In this document: positions 12,345-20,739 of the stretch, piece after piece
How positions within the stretch are numbered: position 1 is the stretch's first letter
Layout of the letters: every line of letters starts with the position of its first letter
Origin: JANOYJ01 sp963792485
GTDB taxonomy: Bacteria > Pseudomonadota > Alphaproteobacteria > Rhizobiales > Rhizobiaceae
Assembly (NCBI GenBank): GCA_963792485.1
Contig: CAWBWL010000010.1
Coordinates: 62,001-126,000, forward strand
Length of the DNA: 64,000 nt
Direction of reading: 5' to 3'
The notes under the pieces: generated by a model
What the model saw: the letters and a program-made list of their open reading frames with translations, nothing else
The model's database searches: none
Told to the model about the DNA's origin: nothing
Made by a program: the position numbers and the translations under genes

Positions 12345-13400
12345 ATGCCAAAAACCATGAAAGGCCCGGCGATTTTTCTCGCCCAGTTCGCGGGAGACGC
12401 AGCGCCGTTCAATTCGCTGAAATCGATCACCAAATGGGCGGGTTCGCTCGGCTACAAGGGCGTGCAGATTCCGACGCCGGACACACGGCTGTTTGATCTG
12501 AAAAAGGCGGCGACGTCCAAAACCTATTGCGACGAAGTCAAGGGCATCTGCGCCGATGCAGGCGTGGAAATCACCGAACTGTCAACGCACCTGCAAGGCC
12601 AGCTGATCGCGGTCAACCCGGCCTATGACGAGGCGTTTGATGCCTTTGCGCCGCCCGAAGTCAGGGGCAAGCCCAAGGCACGCACGGCTTGGGCTGTGGA
12701 CCAGCTGATGATGGCAGCGAAAGCATCGCAAAATCTCGGACTGAACGCCATGGTGTCTTTCACAGGCGCGCTGTCCTGGCCGTTTGTTTATCCCTGGCCG
12801 CAGCGGCCAGAGGGGCTGATTGAAGAATCATTCAAGGAGCTTGCCAAGCGCTGGCGGCCGATCCTCAATGCTTTTGACGAGGTTGGCGTTGACGTCTGCT
12901 ACGAAATCCATCCGGGCGAAGATGTGTTCGATGGCGCGTCTTTCGAGATTTTCCTAGATGCGCTTAAAGGGCACAAGCGCTGCATGATCAATTATGATCC
13001 CTCGCATTTCGTTCTGATGCAGCTCGACTATCTCGCTTTTATCGACATCTATCATGAGCGCATCGGCGCTTATCATGTGAAGGACGCCGAGTTTAATCCG
13101 GACGGGCGGCAGGGGGTTTATTCCGGCTTCCAGTCATGGACCAACCGGGCTGGCCGCTTCCGTTCGCTCGGCGACGGGCAGGTGGATTTTTCCGGAATCT
13201 TCTCCAAGCTCGCCCAATATGGCTATGACCGCTGGGCGGTGCTGGAATGGGAGTGCTGCCTGAAACATCCGGAGGACGGCGCCAAGGAAGGCGCGCCCTT
13301 CATCCGCGACCACATTATCCGCGTCACGGAAAAAGCCTTCGACGATTTCGCCGGCGGGACGCGCGACACGAAACAGATCAAGCGCATGCTTGGAATTTGA
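12345..13400 (+). CDS. Sugar phosphate isomerase/epimerase, TIM-barrel (AP_endonuc_2 family)
   Basis: A 351-residue xylose-isomerase-like TIM barrel, with a GGGAGGA site before its ATG. Metal-site style motifs include VCYEIHPGEDVFDG (Glu and His), CMINYDPSHFVLM (Asp, His), YHVKDAEFNP (His, Asp) and WAVLEWECCLKHPEDG (Glu). These give the usual Glu-Asp-His-Glu metal ligands of this family. The Gfo/Idh/MocA oxidoreductase starts 10 bp downstream. Such pairs normally work together on oxidised or inositol-like sugars, the dehydrogenase making a keto intermediate and the barrel epimerising or dehydrating it. The actual sugar cannot be told from sequence. Confidence 0.85.
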   Translation: MPKTMKGPAIFLAQFAGDAAPFNSLKSITKWAGSLGYKGVQIPTPDTRLFDLKKAATSKTYCDEVKGICADAGVEITELSTHLQGQLIAVNPAYDEAFDAFAPPEVRGKPKARTAWAVDQLMMAAKASQNLGLNAMVSFTGALSWPFVYPWPQRPEGLIEESFKELAKRWRPILNAFDEVGVDVCYEIHPGEDVFDGASFEIFLDALKGHKRCMINYDPSHFVLMQLDYLAFIDIYHERIGAYHVKDAEFNPDGRQGVYSGFQSWTNRAGRFRSLGDGQVDFSGIFSKLAQYGYDRWAVLEWECCLKHPEDGAKEGAPFIRDHIIRVTEKAFDDFAGGTRDTKQIKRMLGI

Positions 13401-13410
13401 GGATTTTAAG

Positions 13411-14583
13411 ATGGCAATCGAGGGACGCAAGGAAACGACTGGCAACCGCATCCGCTACGGCATGGTCGGCGGCGGGCAGGGCGCATTCATCGGCGGCGTG
13501 CACCGGATTGCCGCGCGCATTGATGATCAGTTCGAACTGGTCGCCGGGGCACTTTCGTCAAGCCCGGAAAAGGCAAAGGCCTCGGCCAAGGATCTGGGGC
13601 TTGATCCTTCGCGCAGCTACGGCTCTTTCGAGGAAATGGCCAAGGCTGAAGCCAAACGCCCCGACGGCATCGAAGCCGTCGCCATCGTGACGCCGAACCA
13701 TATGCATTATCCGGCGGCCAAGGCGTTTCTCGATGCGGGCATTCACGTAATCTGCGACAAGCCGGTCACCTCCACCACGGCAGATGCGAAGAAGCTGGCG
13801 GCTTTGGTTAAGAAGTCCGGCAAGCTCTTCGTCCTCACCCATAACTACACCGGCTATCCGATGGTCCGGCAGGCACGGGAAATGGTGGAGAAGGGACAGC
13901 TCGGCAAAATCCGCCTTGTACATGCCGAATATCCGCAGGACTGGCTGACGGAAAGCATTGAAAAGACCGGCCAAAAGCAGGCGGCCTGGCGGGTTGATCC
14001 CAAGCAGTCGGGCGGGGGCGGGTCGATCGGCGATATCGGCACGCACGCTTATAATCTCGGCTGCTTTATCTCCGGCCAGACGCTGGATTCGCTCGCCGCC
14101 GATCTCGACTCGTTCGGGCCTGGCCGGGCGCTGGATGACAATGCTCATATCATGCTGCGCTACAAGGGCGGCGCCAAAGGCATGATCTGGTGCAGCCAGG
14201 TCGCGCCGGGGCATGAGAACGGACTGAAGGTCCGCGTTTATGGCACAAAAGGCGGCCTCGAATGGACACAGGCCGACCCGAACTATCTCTGGTTCACGCC
14301 CTACGGCCAGCCGAAGCAGCTTATCACCCGCGGCGGCGCCGGCGCGGGTCCCGCCGCTGCACGGGCAACGCGCATTCCGTCCGGCCATCCGGAAGGTTAT
14401 CTCGAAGGCTTCGCCGTCATTTATGCGGAAGCGGCGCGGGCAATCCGGGCGGTGCGCAAGAAAAACGGCAAAGTGCCGAAGGACGTGGCTTATCCGACGA
14501 TTGACGACGGATTGGCCGGTATGGCGTTCATCGATGCGTGTGTGGCGTCGAGCAGAAAGAACGGGGCTTGGGTGAAAGTTTGA
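13411..14583 (+). CDS. Gfo/Idh/MocA-family NAD(P)-dependent oxidoreductase
   Basis: A 390-residue sugar dehydrogenase. The Rossmann motif GMVGGGQGAFIGGVHR lies at about residues 17-32. The EAVAIVTPNHMHYPAAKAFLDAGIHVICDKPVT block (about 88-120) contains the catalytic lysine in DKP. GGGGSIGDIGTHAYNL (about 200) carries the family's conserved DxxxH. The ATG at 13411 is chosen because GAGGA sits 7 bp before it; an ATG seven codons upstream overlaps the preceding gene's end. Spacing of 10 bp to the upstream TIM-barrel gene indicates a two-gene operon. The substrate is probably a polyol or inositol derivative, by family only. Confidence 0.88.
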   Translation: MAIEGRKETTGNRIRYGMVGGGQGAFIGGVHRIAARIDDQFELVAGALSSSPEKAKASAKDLGLDPSRSYGSFEEMAKAEAKRPDGIEAVAIVTPNHMHYPAAKAFLDAGIHVICDKPVTSTTADAKKLAALVKKSGKLFVLTHNYTGYPMVRQAREMVEKGQLGKIRLVHAEYPQDWLTESIEKTGQKQAAWRVDPKQSGGGGSIGDIGTHAYNLGCFISGQTLDSLAADLDSFGPGRALDDNAHIMLRYKGGAKGMIWCSQVAPGHENGLKVRVYGTKGGLEWTQADPNYLWFTPYGQPKQLITRGGAGAGPAAARATRIPSGHPEGYLEGFAVIYAEAARAIRAVRKKNGKVPKDVAYPTIDDGLAGMAFIDACVASSRKNGAWVKV

Positions 14584-14603
14584 GGAGACACAACTCGCCG
14601 CCC

Positions 14604-14628
14604 CTTCCCCCGTTTTCACGGGGAGAAG
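14604..14628. terminator. Hairpin after the sugar-oxidoreductase operon
   Basis: CTTCCCCC / GGGGAGAAG stem with a short loop and one bulged A, starting 21 bp after the oxidoreductase stop. There is no U tract, so it may instead be one more copy of the genome's palindromic repeat family. Confidence 0.4.
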
Positions 14629-14713
14629 CTAACCTACTCGGGCCTCGGAGAGCGAAACCCGAAGACAGTCCATAGGCCGGATTGGGGCAGCGCCCAGTTT
14701 GCGATTTTCCCGT

Positions 14714-15652
14714 TCAGTTCGAGTTGCTCAGCATCTGGTTTCCCGCGAAAAGCTTCCCTGCCGCGCCGGTGCCGCGATCGCCGAAACTCCATGTCAGTTT
14801 CGCTCTTGCGGTCAGCACATCATGGGGAATATCGCTGCCAAAATCCTCAAAATCCGCATATGAATAGATCACAGAACTCGACAGCTTCAGCGGGACGGAC
14901 TGAAAATCATACGCTGCGCCAGCGCCGACTTGCAGAGTTCTTCGCGTAGAATCGAACGAATTCAGGTGTTCGAAGTTGAGCCCTGCGCTTCCGCTCCAGC
15001 TTGGCGAGAACCGGTGATGGACCGCCGCGCCGATGTCGTAGGCATAAATTTCATTGTCTGAATCTTTGAAGGAGCCACCAAAGGTCGAGCCGTCGTCAAA
15101 CGACACAATGAATTCGCTGCTAATAAAGTCGCGAGCGCCGATATGAGCTTCAACCCAGGTCGAGGGGTTCAAAACATAAAGACCCTCAACACCGTAGTTC
15201 AGTCTGCTGCCGCTAAATCTCGCTGAAAAGAAATCTGCGCTTGATTGATATCGATATCGGTTGAGGCCAAAATATGCGCCGAGTTTCAGGTTTTCGTTCG
15301 GTAGAAATGTTGCGTGACCTGTTGCGGTAATGTTGGTCTCAGAGCCATCCTCACGGAGTGTTGGCCTGAGCCAGCCGTAAGAAAAATAGTCATAGTCCAA
15401 GTCAAATTGTGCGCCGAACCGGGAGGACTTTGGCTGAATGCCAATCTTGGCCTGACCTTCCAGCACTGGAGTTCTGAGGAGCTGTGTTGTCGTGTCAAAT
15501 CCGTCAAATGTGGTCACATAAAACTGCCAGTTACTATAGCGGACGCCAATACTGGCATCGCCGAAAAATGTGTCCTGAGCGGCGCTTTCGTCCGCCGCCA
15601 TAGCCGGCGTCAAACCCGCCATGAAAAAAGCAAATCCCACTGAATAGCGCAC
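14714..15652 (-). CDS. Outer-membrane beta-barrel protein, unknown function
   Basis: A 312-residue exported protein starting at GTG with a strong GGGGG ribosome site. The signal peptide ends near PAMA (about residue 19). The mature part is a run of amphipathic, aromatic-rich strands alternating with polar turns, e.g. GVRYSNWQFYVTTFDGF, GAQFDLDYDYFSYGWLR, LGAYFGLNRYRYQSS and LSSSVIYSYADFEDFG. That pattern fits a porin-like barrel of about twelve to fourteen strands. I cannot assign it to a named family. It does not end in the canonical terminal Phe (it ends MLSNSN after LTWSFGDRG), so the last strand is followed by a short tail. It may be a surface protein or small-molecule channel. Confidence 0.7.
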   Translation of the reverse strand: MRYSVGFAFFMAGLTPAMAADESAAQDTFFGDASIGVRYSNWQFYVTTFDGFDTTTQLLRTPVLEGQAKIGIQPKSSRFGAQFDLDYDYFSYGWLRPTLREDGSETNITATGHATFLPNENLKLGAYFGLNRYRYQSSADFFSARFSGSRLNYGVEGLYVLNPSTWVEAHIGARDFISSEFIVSFDDGSTFGGSFKDSDNEIYAYDIGAAVHHRFSPSWSGSAGLNFEHLNSFDSTRRTLQVGAGAAYDFQSVPLKLSSSVIYSYADFEDFGSDIPHDVLTARAKLTWSFGDRGTGAAGKLFAGNQMLSNSN

Positions 15653-15752
15653 TGCAACCCCCCAATACGTGCCAAGTGTCGCATGCGCTATCTTCTGTGG
15701 AATAAGAATGCAACCTGAATTAGTGGCTCTTCAACCAGAACTTATTGCGGCG

Positions 15753-16217
15753 TTACGCCGAAGCCACAGCTGGGACTTTGGCCAGATCAAACCCCAACAG
15801 CGCCCGCATGTTCGGCCGTTCCTTGACCAGCATCTCGATCGTATATTGCGAGAGCACATCGAAAAACGCGTTCAGCGCCTTGCGCAAGGCGACATTGAGG
15901 CCGCAGGCGTCGATCAAGGGGCAGTCGATGTCGCCGCTCTCGAAGCATTCCGCCATGGCAAAACCATCTTCCGTCACCTTGACCACATCGAGAAGCGTGA
16001 TGTCCGCAGCCGGCTTCGCAAGACGAATACCGCCATTGCGGCCGCGCAAAGTCTCAATCATGCCTGCTTCCACCAGCGGCTGGATGATCTTGAACAGGAA
16101 AAGCTCGGAGATGGAATAGGCGTTCGCGATCTCGCTGACGCGCACATGGCCGCCATCGCTCGCGGCGCAATACATGAGGGCGCGGATGGCGTAATTGGTC
16201 TGGCGCGTCAGCCGCAT
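15753..16217 (-). CDS. rirA: Rrf2-family iron-responsive regulator, RirA type
   Basis: A 154-residue winged-helix regulator. In rhizobia RirA holds an Fe-S cluster and represses iron-uptake genes when iron is sufficient. The N-terminus MRLTRQTNYAIRALMYCA and the wing RGRNGGIRLAKPAADITLLDVVKVTEDGFAMAECFE match the RirA subfamily closely. The three cluster cysteines are present at C91, C99 and C105 (ECFESGDIDCPLIDACGL). It is divergent from the threonine aldolase gene. Confident to subfamily. Confidence 0.9.
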   Translation of the reverse strand: MRLTRQTNYAIRALMYCAASDGGHVRVSEIANAYSISELFLFKIIQPLVEAGMIETLRGRNGGIRLAKPAADITLLDVVKVTEDGFAMAECFESGDIDCPLIDACGLNVALRKALNAFFDVLSQYTIEMLVKERPNMRALLGFDLAKVPAVASA

Positions 16218-16383
16218 TGTGCATTGATCCTGTCTGCCAAACTTTTGCGTGATCTATTACTCAATTGCCGTCATCCTATCAATCATTGGCAGGTAATAAC
16301 ACCGGTTTATGCTCAGTCGCGCATCCGGCTTGCCGAAGCTGAAATCTGCTGCCACATCTGAAAGCGATGGAGAAACGACTCTG

Positions 16384-17424
16384 ATGATTTTTGCCTCAGA
16401 CAATTGGGCCGGCGCGCACCCGGCTATCGCCGAGAACCTTGCCCGGCACTCGGCGGGTTATGCGACGCCTTATGGCGCGAGTGAACTCGACAGGAAAGTT
16501 GAGGCGAAGTTCAACGAGATTTTCGAGCGCGAAGTCGCTGTTTTCTTCGTCGGCACCGGAACTGCTGCAAACGCCTTGGCGCTTGCCGCGGTCAACCGGC
16601 CGGGCGGTGTCTCATTCTGCCATCGCGAGGCGCACGCCATTGAAGATGAGTGCGGTGCGCCGGAATATTTCACGGGCGGCGCGCGGCTTCATCCGGTTGA
16701 CGGCGCGCTGGGGCGGATTGATCCGGCGCTTCTGGAAAAAGAGCTGAAACGTTTCCCGCCGGATTTTGTCCATGCCGGCCAGCCCATGGCGGTTTCAATC
16801 ACGCAGGCGACCGAAGTCGGAACCGTTTACCGCCTCGACGACATCCGCGCGATCTCCGACATTTGCAAGGCACATGGCTTGCCGCTGCACATGGATGGAG
16901 CGCGGTTTGCAAATGCGCTGGTCAGTTTGAATTGCTCGCCCGCCGAAATGACATGGAAGCGCGGCGTGGATTTAGTCTCGTTTGGCGGCACCAAGAATGG
17001 CTGCTGGTGCGCCGAGGCGCTGGTTTTCCTCAACCCATCGCAAGCCAAGGACCTGCCCTTCATCCGCAAGCGTGCCGCGCAGCTGTTTTCCAAGACACGC
17101 TTTATCGCCGCGCAGTTTGAAGCCTATCTCGCAGATTATCTGTGGCTGCGGCTCGCCCACCATGCCAATGAGATGACGGAGAAGCTGGCCGCGCGCATCC
17201 GCGCTTCGTCAGTGGTGCGGCTGGCGCATGAGCCTCAGGCCAATGAGATTTTCGCCATCCTTGCAAACTCAGAGGCCGAGAGACTTCGGCAATCAGGTGC
17301 GGTGTTCTACGATTGGAATGCGCCTCACAGCGCGGCATTCGAGCTCGGCAAGGACGAGACGCTGGTTCGGCTTGTCACGAGCTTTGCGACCTTGCCCGGG
17401 GAAATTGATGCGCTGCCGATCTGA
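16384..17424 (+). CDS. ltaE: Low-specificity L-threonine aldolase (PLP)
   Basis: Cleaves L-threonine or allo-threonine to glycine and acetaldehyde. It has 346 residues. The start at 16384 follows GGAGAAA and gives the FASDNWAGAHPAI N-terminus usual for the family; the frame extends 25 codons upstream without support. The PLP lysine is K204 in SFGGTKNGCWCAEA. The HREAHAIEDECGAPEYFTGG block and LPLHMDGARFANAL, with the Asp that contacts the pyridine nitrogen, are intact. It reads away from rirA and toward the bufferin operon; the 160-bp gap suggests separate transcription. Confidence 0.9.
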   Translation: MIFASDNWAGAHPAIAENLARHSAGYATPYGASELDRKVEAKFNEIFEREVAVFFVGTGTAANALALAAVNRPGGVSFCHREAHAIEDECGAPEYFTGGARLHPVDGALGRIDPALLEKELKRFPPDFVHAGQPMAVSITQATEVGTVYRLDDIRAISDICKAHGLPLHMDGARFANALVSLNCSPAEMTWKRGVDLVSFGGTKNGCWCAEALVFLNPSQAKDLPFIRKRAAQLFSKTRFIAAQFEAYLADYLWLRLAHHANEMTEKLAARIRASSVVRLAHEPQANEIFAILANSEAERLRQSGAVFYDWNAPHSAAFELGKDETLVRLVTSFATLPGEIDALPI

Positions 17425-17584
17425 AAATCTTCGTAAAATGCAACTCAACCGCGCCTGACAGAAGCGTCACGACCTTGTGAGCGTCGCTCCCGTTCAGTTG
17501 ATTTCCATGTCAGGGGCTGATCTGCGATTTAGGCTGCGTCGCCGGAACAGAGCGGCAATTGAATAACAAATTCAGGAGAAGACA

Positions 17585-17893
17585 ATGTCCCACACACGCA
17601 CAGCCCTTTCTGCCGCCTATCTTGCAACAGCCCTCGCCACCGCGCTTTCGGCTGGCAGCGTTCTGGTCACTTCGCAAGCTGTTGCCGCCGAGAAGGAAAA
17701 ATGCTTCGGTGTTGCGCTTGCTGGCAAGAATGACTGTGCCGCAGGCGCTGGCACAAGCTGCGCTGGCACGTCCAAGGTGGATTTCCAGGGCAATTCATGG
17801 AAGTATGTCGAGAAGGGCACCTGCGTTTCGATGAAGCTTGACGGCGACCGCAATGGTTCGCTTGAGCCGCTGACACGCGACGTTCCTGCGTAA
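17585..17893 (+). CDS. bufA: Bufferin-type precursor peptide (DUF2282)
   Basis: A 102-residue small exported protein with a GGAGAAG site before its ATG. The Sec signal peptide (residues 1-35) ends QAVAA. The mature part is Cys-patterned: C40 in EKEKCFGVALAGK, C51 in NDCAAGAG, C59 in TSCAGTSKVDFQGNSWK and C80 in EKGTCVSM. This is the DUF2282 pattern. DUF2282 proteins encoded next to DUF692 and DUF2063 genes have been described as bufferins, ribosomally made metallophores in which cysteines are turned into thiooxazoles and which bind copper in the periplasm. The next three genes complete that operon. Modification and metal binding are inferred from family and context. Confidence 0.88.
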   Translation: MSHTRTALSAAYLATALATALSAGSVLVTSQAVAAEKEKCFGVALAGKNDCAAGAGTSCAGTSKVDFQGNSWKYVEKGTCVSMKLDGDRNGSLEPLTRDVPA

Positions 17894-17935
17894 TCCCAGT
17901 CACTCAGTGACATTTCCGCTTGAAGGGTGGTTTCC

Positions 17936-18853
17936 TTGTTTCAATCCCGTTCACTCCAGAAAAACGCTGTTCAGGGGAACGCCTTTCCTGCCTTTCCGCT
18001 TCCGCCACGTGCGGGAGCGGGATTGAAGCCCGAGCATATCGGCGCCATCCTCGCCGACAAGGTGAAGCTCGCATTCTTCGAGGTTCACGCCGAGAACTAT
18101 ATGGGCCGCGGCGGCGCCCCGCATGCGGCGCTTAACGCGATCCGAAGTGAATTTCCGGTTTCTGTGCATGGAGTCGGCTTGTCGATCGGCAGCGCTGGTT
18201 CCTTGGACAAAGCCCATTTGACGCGCCTCAAAACCGTAGTCGAGCGCTATGAGCCTGCTCTTGTTTCCGAGCATCTCGCCTGGTCGACCCATGAGGAGAC
18301 CTATTACAACGATCTTTTGCCGGTGCCATACACGGAAGAGGTGCTCGACCGCGTCGTATCACACATCGATGAGGTTCAGGACACGCTAGGCCGGCAGATG
18401 CTCTTGGAAAACCCTTCCACCTATGTGGCGTTCGAACAATCGACGATGAGTGAACTCGAATTCATCACGACGGTTGCAAAGCGCTCCGGGTGCGGGCTTC
18501 TGCTTGATATAAACAATGTGTTTGTGTCTGCCACAAACCACGAGTTTTCACCCGAAACCTATCTCGACCGGTTCCCGCTTTCGCTGGTCCGTGAGATCCA
18601 TCTGGCGGGCCATGCCGAGGAAGTTGACGACCACGGGGCGCGCTTGCTGATTGACGCGCATGACCGGCCAGTCGCTGATCCCGTATGGGAATTGTATGGC
18701 CGCGTCATCGAGGCCATCGGACCCGTCCCGACGCTGATCGAGTGGGACAATGACGTGCCCGAATGGGAGACATTGAAATCCGAGGCGCTGGCCGCCAACA
18801 GGATATTGGACTTCCACTCCGGCAACGCCTTGCTCGGCCGCCGTCATGCCTGA
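17936..18853 (+). CDS. bufB: DUF692 / MNIO peptide-modifying enzyme
   Basis: A multinuclear non-heme iron-dependent oxidase (MbnB-like TIM barrel) that should oxidise cysteines of the precursor peptide. The TTG start at 17936 has AAGGG eight bases upstream; a GTG at 17927 is the alternative. It has 305 residues. Family blocks, with metal-ligand His, Glu and Asp residues, are visible: FFEVHAENYMGRGG, VHGVGLSIGSAG, SEHLAWSTHEETYYNDLLP, LLENPSTYVAFE, LLLDINNVFVSATNH, EIHLAGHAEEVDDHG, LIDAHDRPVADPVW and IEWDNDVPEWETL. It lies 42 bp after the precursor gene and overlaps the DUF2063 gene by 8 bp, as expected for an enzyme-partner pair. Confidence 0.9.
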   Translation: MFQSRSLQKNAVQGNAFPAFPLPPRAGAGLKPEHIGAILADKVKLAFFEVHAENYMGRGGAPHAALNAIRSEFPVSVHGVGLSIGSAGSLDKAHLTRLKTVVERYEPALVSEHLAWSTHEETYYNDLLPVPYTEEVLDRVVSHIDEVQDTLGRQMLLENPSTYVAFEQSTMSELEFITTVAKRSGCGLLLDINNVFVSATNHEFSPETYLDRFPLSLVREIHLAGHAEEVDDHGARLLIDAHDRPVADPVWELYGRVIEAIGPVPTLIEWDNDVPEWETLKSEALAANRILDFHSGNALLGRRHA

Positions 18854-19625
18854 AACATGGCATGAAGTTTCCGGCGCGTTTTCGCACGCGGTTTTGAACC
18901 CGGACTTGGACGCGCCGCAGGGTTTGCTCGGCCCGCAAACGGGCAAGGCAGACCGGCGCTACGCCGTCTATCGAAACAATGTGACTGTCAGCCTGATTGG
19001 CGCGCTGGAAGCGAATTTCCCCGCCGTGCGCCGTCTGGTTGGCGAAGAATTCTTTGCGGGAATGGCGAAACTCTTCGTGCGCGCCCATCCGCCGAAATCA
19101 CGGCTTCTGGCCGAGTATGGCGGCGATCTGGCCGCTTTCATCGAAACCTTCGTGCCGCTCAAAGCCTATCCATACATTCCCGATGTCGCGCGGCTCGAGC
19201 GGCTTTGGCTCGACAGCTATCATGAATTGGACGCGCCGGTTCTGGACGGCGCGGAACTCGCCGCTTTGCCACCGGAAGAATTGTTCGCAACACGCTTTAT
19301 TGCACATCCTGCCACGCGGTTGCTCGCCTCGAACTACAGTGCCGTCACAATCATGAGCGCAAATCGCGCCGAAGGCGAAGTTCCGCCCATCGATCCTTCC
19401 AAACCCGAATTCGGATTGGTCACCCGTCCGCATCTGGCGGTGGATGTCCGGCTTATCAGCGCCGCATCGCTTTTGTTCTTCACCCGGCTCATCGCTGGCT
19501 CGACGCTGGCGCAGGCCGCAGAGGCGGCGCTTGCCGGCGATGCGGGCTTCGATCTTCCCGGCAATCTGCAGGGCATGCTCACCGCAGGTATTTTCACTTC
19601 GATCAAACCGAACGATCAGGAATAG
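18846..19625 (+). CDS. bufC: DUF2063 partner protein of the DUF692 enzyme
   Basis: A 259-residue protein with an N-terminal DUF2063 domain (YAVYRNNVTVSLIGALEANFPAVRRLVGEEFF, about 38-70), annotated elsewhere as DNA-binding but found next to DUF692 enzymes, where it acts as a partner that presents the peptide substrate. A LAEYGGDLAAFIETF segment and a PDVARLERLWLDSYHELDAP block follow, typical of the family. The ATG overlaps the bufB end by 8 bp and bufD starts 3 bp after its stop, so translation is coupled. No membrane segment or signal peptide. Confidence 0.85.
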   Translation: MPETWHEVSGAFSHAVLNPDLDAPQGLLGPQTGKADRRYAVYRNNVTVSLIGALEANFPAVRRLVGEEFFAGMAKLFVRAHPPKSRLLAEYGGDLAAFIETFVPLKAYPYIPDVARLERLWLDSYHELDAPVLDGAELAALPPEELFATRFIAHPATRLLASNYSAVTIMSANRAEGEVPPIDPSKPEFGLVTRPHLAVDVRLISAASLLFFTRLIAGSTLAQAAEAALAGDAGFDLPGNLQGMLTAGIFTSIKPNDQE

Positions 19626-19628
19626 GCC

Positions 19629-20090
19629 ATGACTCCTCTCGCCATCGTCGACCAAGCCGAAGGCCTTGTTCAGAAATTCCTGCCCACCTCCCTTGCGAGT
19701 CTCGTGCTGCGCTTTGCGCTCGCCGTGCCATTCTTCAAGTCGGGCCTTACAAAGTGGGACGGTTTCCTGATGATTTCCGATACGCCCGAACTCCTTTTCA
19801 CAGAGGAGTTCAAGCTGCACATATTCGGCGCGGTCTATGATTATCCGCTGCCAAAACTGATGGCCTGGGGTTCGTCACTTGGTGAGATCGTTCTGCCGGT
19901 TCTCCTGGTGCTTGGTCTCGGCACACGGCTTGCGGCGCTTGGGCTTTTGTTCATGACTGCGCTAATTCAACTTACGATCCCCGACGGATGGGCGAATTTC
20001 CACCTGCCTTGGGCGGCGATGGCGATGGCGATCATCGTTCTCGGGCCGGGCAAGATGTCGCTTGATTGGCTCTTGCGCCGCACGAAATAA
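19629..20090 (+). CDS. DoxX-family membrane protein of the bufferin operon
   Basis: A 153-residue inner-membrane protein with four predicted hydrophobic segments: about 17-35 (LASLVLRFALAVPFFKSG), 75-95 (GEIVLPVLLVLGLGTRLAA), 95-110 and 125-142. The LRFALAVPFFKSGLTKWDGF start is the DoxX signature. DoxX genes close several DUF2282/DUF692/DUF2063 operons; a role in electron transfer or redox balance of the modified peptide is suggested, not proven. It starts 3 bp after bufC. A strong hairpin follows at 20093-20118, shared with the convergent hsp20 gene. Confidence 0.85.
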   Translation: MTPLAIVDQAEGLVQKFLPTSLASLVLRFALAVPFFKSGLTKWDGFLMISDTPELLFTEEFKLHIFGAVYDYPLPKLMAWGSSLGEIVLPVLLVLGLGTRLAALGLLFMTALIQLTIPDGWANFHLPWAAMAMAIIVLGPGKMSLDWLLRRTK

Positions 20091-20118
20091 AAAAGGCGGA
20101 GCCCTGCGGCTCCGCCTT
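20087..20118 (-). terminator. Rho-independent terminator of hsp20, possibly shared with the bufferin operon
   Basis: An 11-bp perfect stem AAGGCGGAGCC / GGCTCCGCCTT with a 4-base loop. Read on the minus strand it is followed by six or more T residues, so it primarily ends the hsp20 transcript. It sits 2 bp after the DoxX stop and may also stop that operon. Confidence 0.85.
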
Positions 20119-20141
20119 CGCATTCAACACCGTCTGATCGA

Positions 20142-20603
20142 TCAGGCGGCTTTTGCCTCGATCTGCTTGGTGTCGTTCGAAGCGTTGATCGCGATTTTGC
20201 GCGGCTTCAACTCTTCCGGAACGTTGCGCTTGAGGTCAATGTAGAGGAGGCCGTTCTTCAGACTGGCAGCCTTAATCTCGACATGGTCGGCGATCTGGAA
20301 GCGACGCTCGAATGTGCGGGCGGCAATGCCGCGGAACAGCACTTCAACGCCGTCCTCGGCCTTTTCCTCCGCCTTTTCGCCCCTGACGGTCAGCGAATTG
20401 CCGTGGGCCTCAATGGCGATCTCGTCTTCGCTAAAGCCGGCAACAGCCATTGTGATGCGATAGGCGTCCTCGCCGGTGCGCTCAATGTTGTAGGGCGGGT
20501 AGGCTTGGGCCGTGTCAAGCTGACCCAAAGAGTCGAGCTTGGAAAACAGCCGGTCAAATCCAACTGTGGAACGGTAAAGGGGTGAGAAGTCAAAACTACG
20601 CAT
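20142..20603 (-). CDS. Small heat-shock protein, Hsp20/alpha-crystallin family
   Basis: A 153-residue cytoplasmic holdase that binds unfolding proteins. The N-terminus MRSFDFSPLYRSTVGFDRLF and PPYNIERTGEDAYRITMAVAGF are typical of IbpA-like rhizobial class A proteins. The alpha-crystallin domain runs about 40-135, with the GLLYIDLKRNVPEELKPRKI end block. The ATG at 20603 has a strong AAGGAGG site, itself buried in a predicted ROSE-type stem (20609-20623). An RpoH-like promoter lies at 20709-20739, so the gene should respond to heat at two levels. Confidence 0.93.
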   Translation of the reverse strand: MRSFDFSPLYRSTVGFDRLFSKLDSLGQLDTAQAYPPYNIERTGEDAYRITMAVAGFSEDEIAIEAHGNSLTVRGEKAEEKAEDGVEVLFRGIAARTFERRFQIADHVEIKAASLKNGLLYIDLKRNVPEELKPRKIAINASNDTKQIEAKAA

Positions 20604-20608
20604 AGTGG

Positions 20609-20623
20609 TCCTCCTTGGAGCGA
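20609..20623 (-). promoter_or_regulatory. ROSE-type RNA thermometer stem over the hsp20 ribosome site
   Basis: On the mRNA the stretch reads UCGCUCCAAGGAGGA. The 5' part UC-G-CUCC can pair with GGAGGA of the Shine-Dalgarno, leaving one bulged G opposite it. This is the U(U/C)GCU versus AGGA arrangement with bulged G that defines ROSE elements of rhizobial heat-shock genes. The leader from the predicted start site is about 100 nt, also as expected. The pairing is seen; the temperature response is inferred. Confidence 0.72.
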
Positions 20624-20708
20624 CATGAGTTGCGATGGCACCGCTGCGAATACCTGAAAGAGCATATTCTGCGCGGGTGGCAGCCCCGATCTGGCGGCTG
20701 CGCAAGAC

Positions 20709-20739
20709 AGATGGGAAATGCACTTTTCTGTTTCAAGGG
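20709..20739 (-). promoter_or_regulatory. RpoH (sigma-32)-like promoter of hsp20
   Basis: Read on the minus strand, a CCCTTGAAA -35 element (20731-20739) is followed after 15 bp by a CCCATCT -10 element (20709-20715). This matches the alphaproteobacterial RpoH consensus CTTGAAA and CCCATnT well. A start site near 20702 would give the leader carrying the ROSE stem. Confidence 0.75.
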
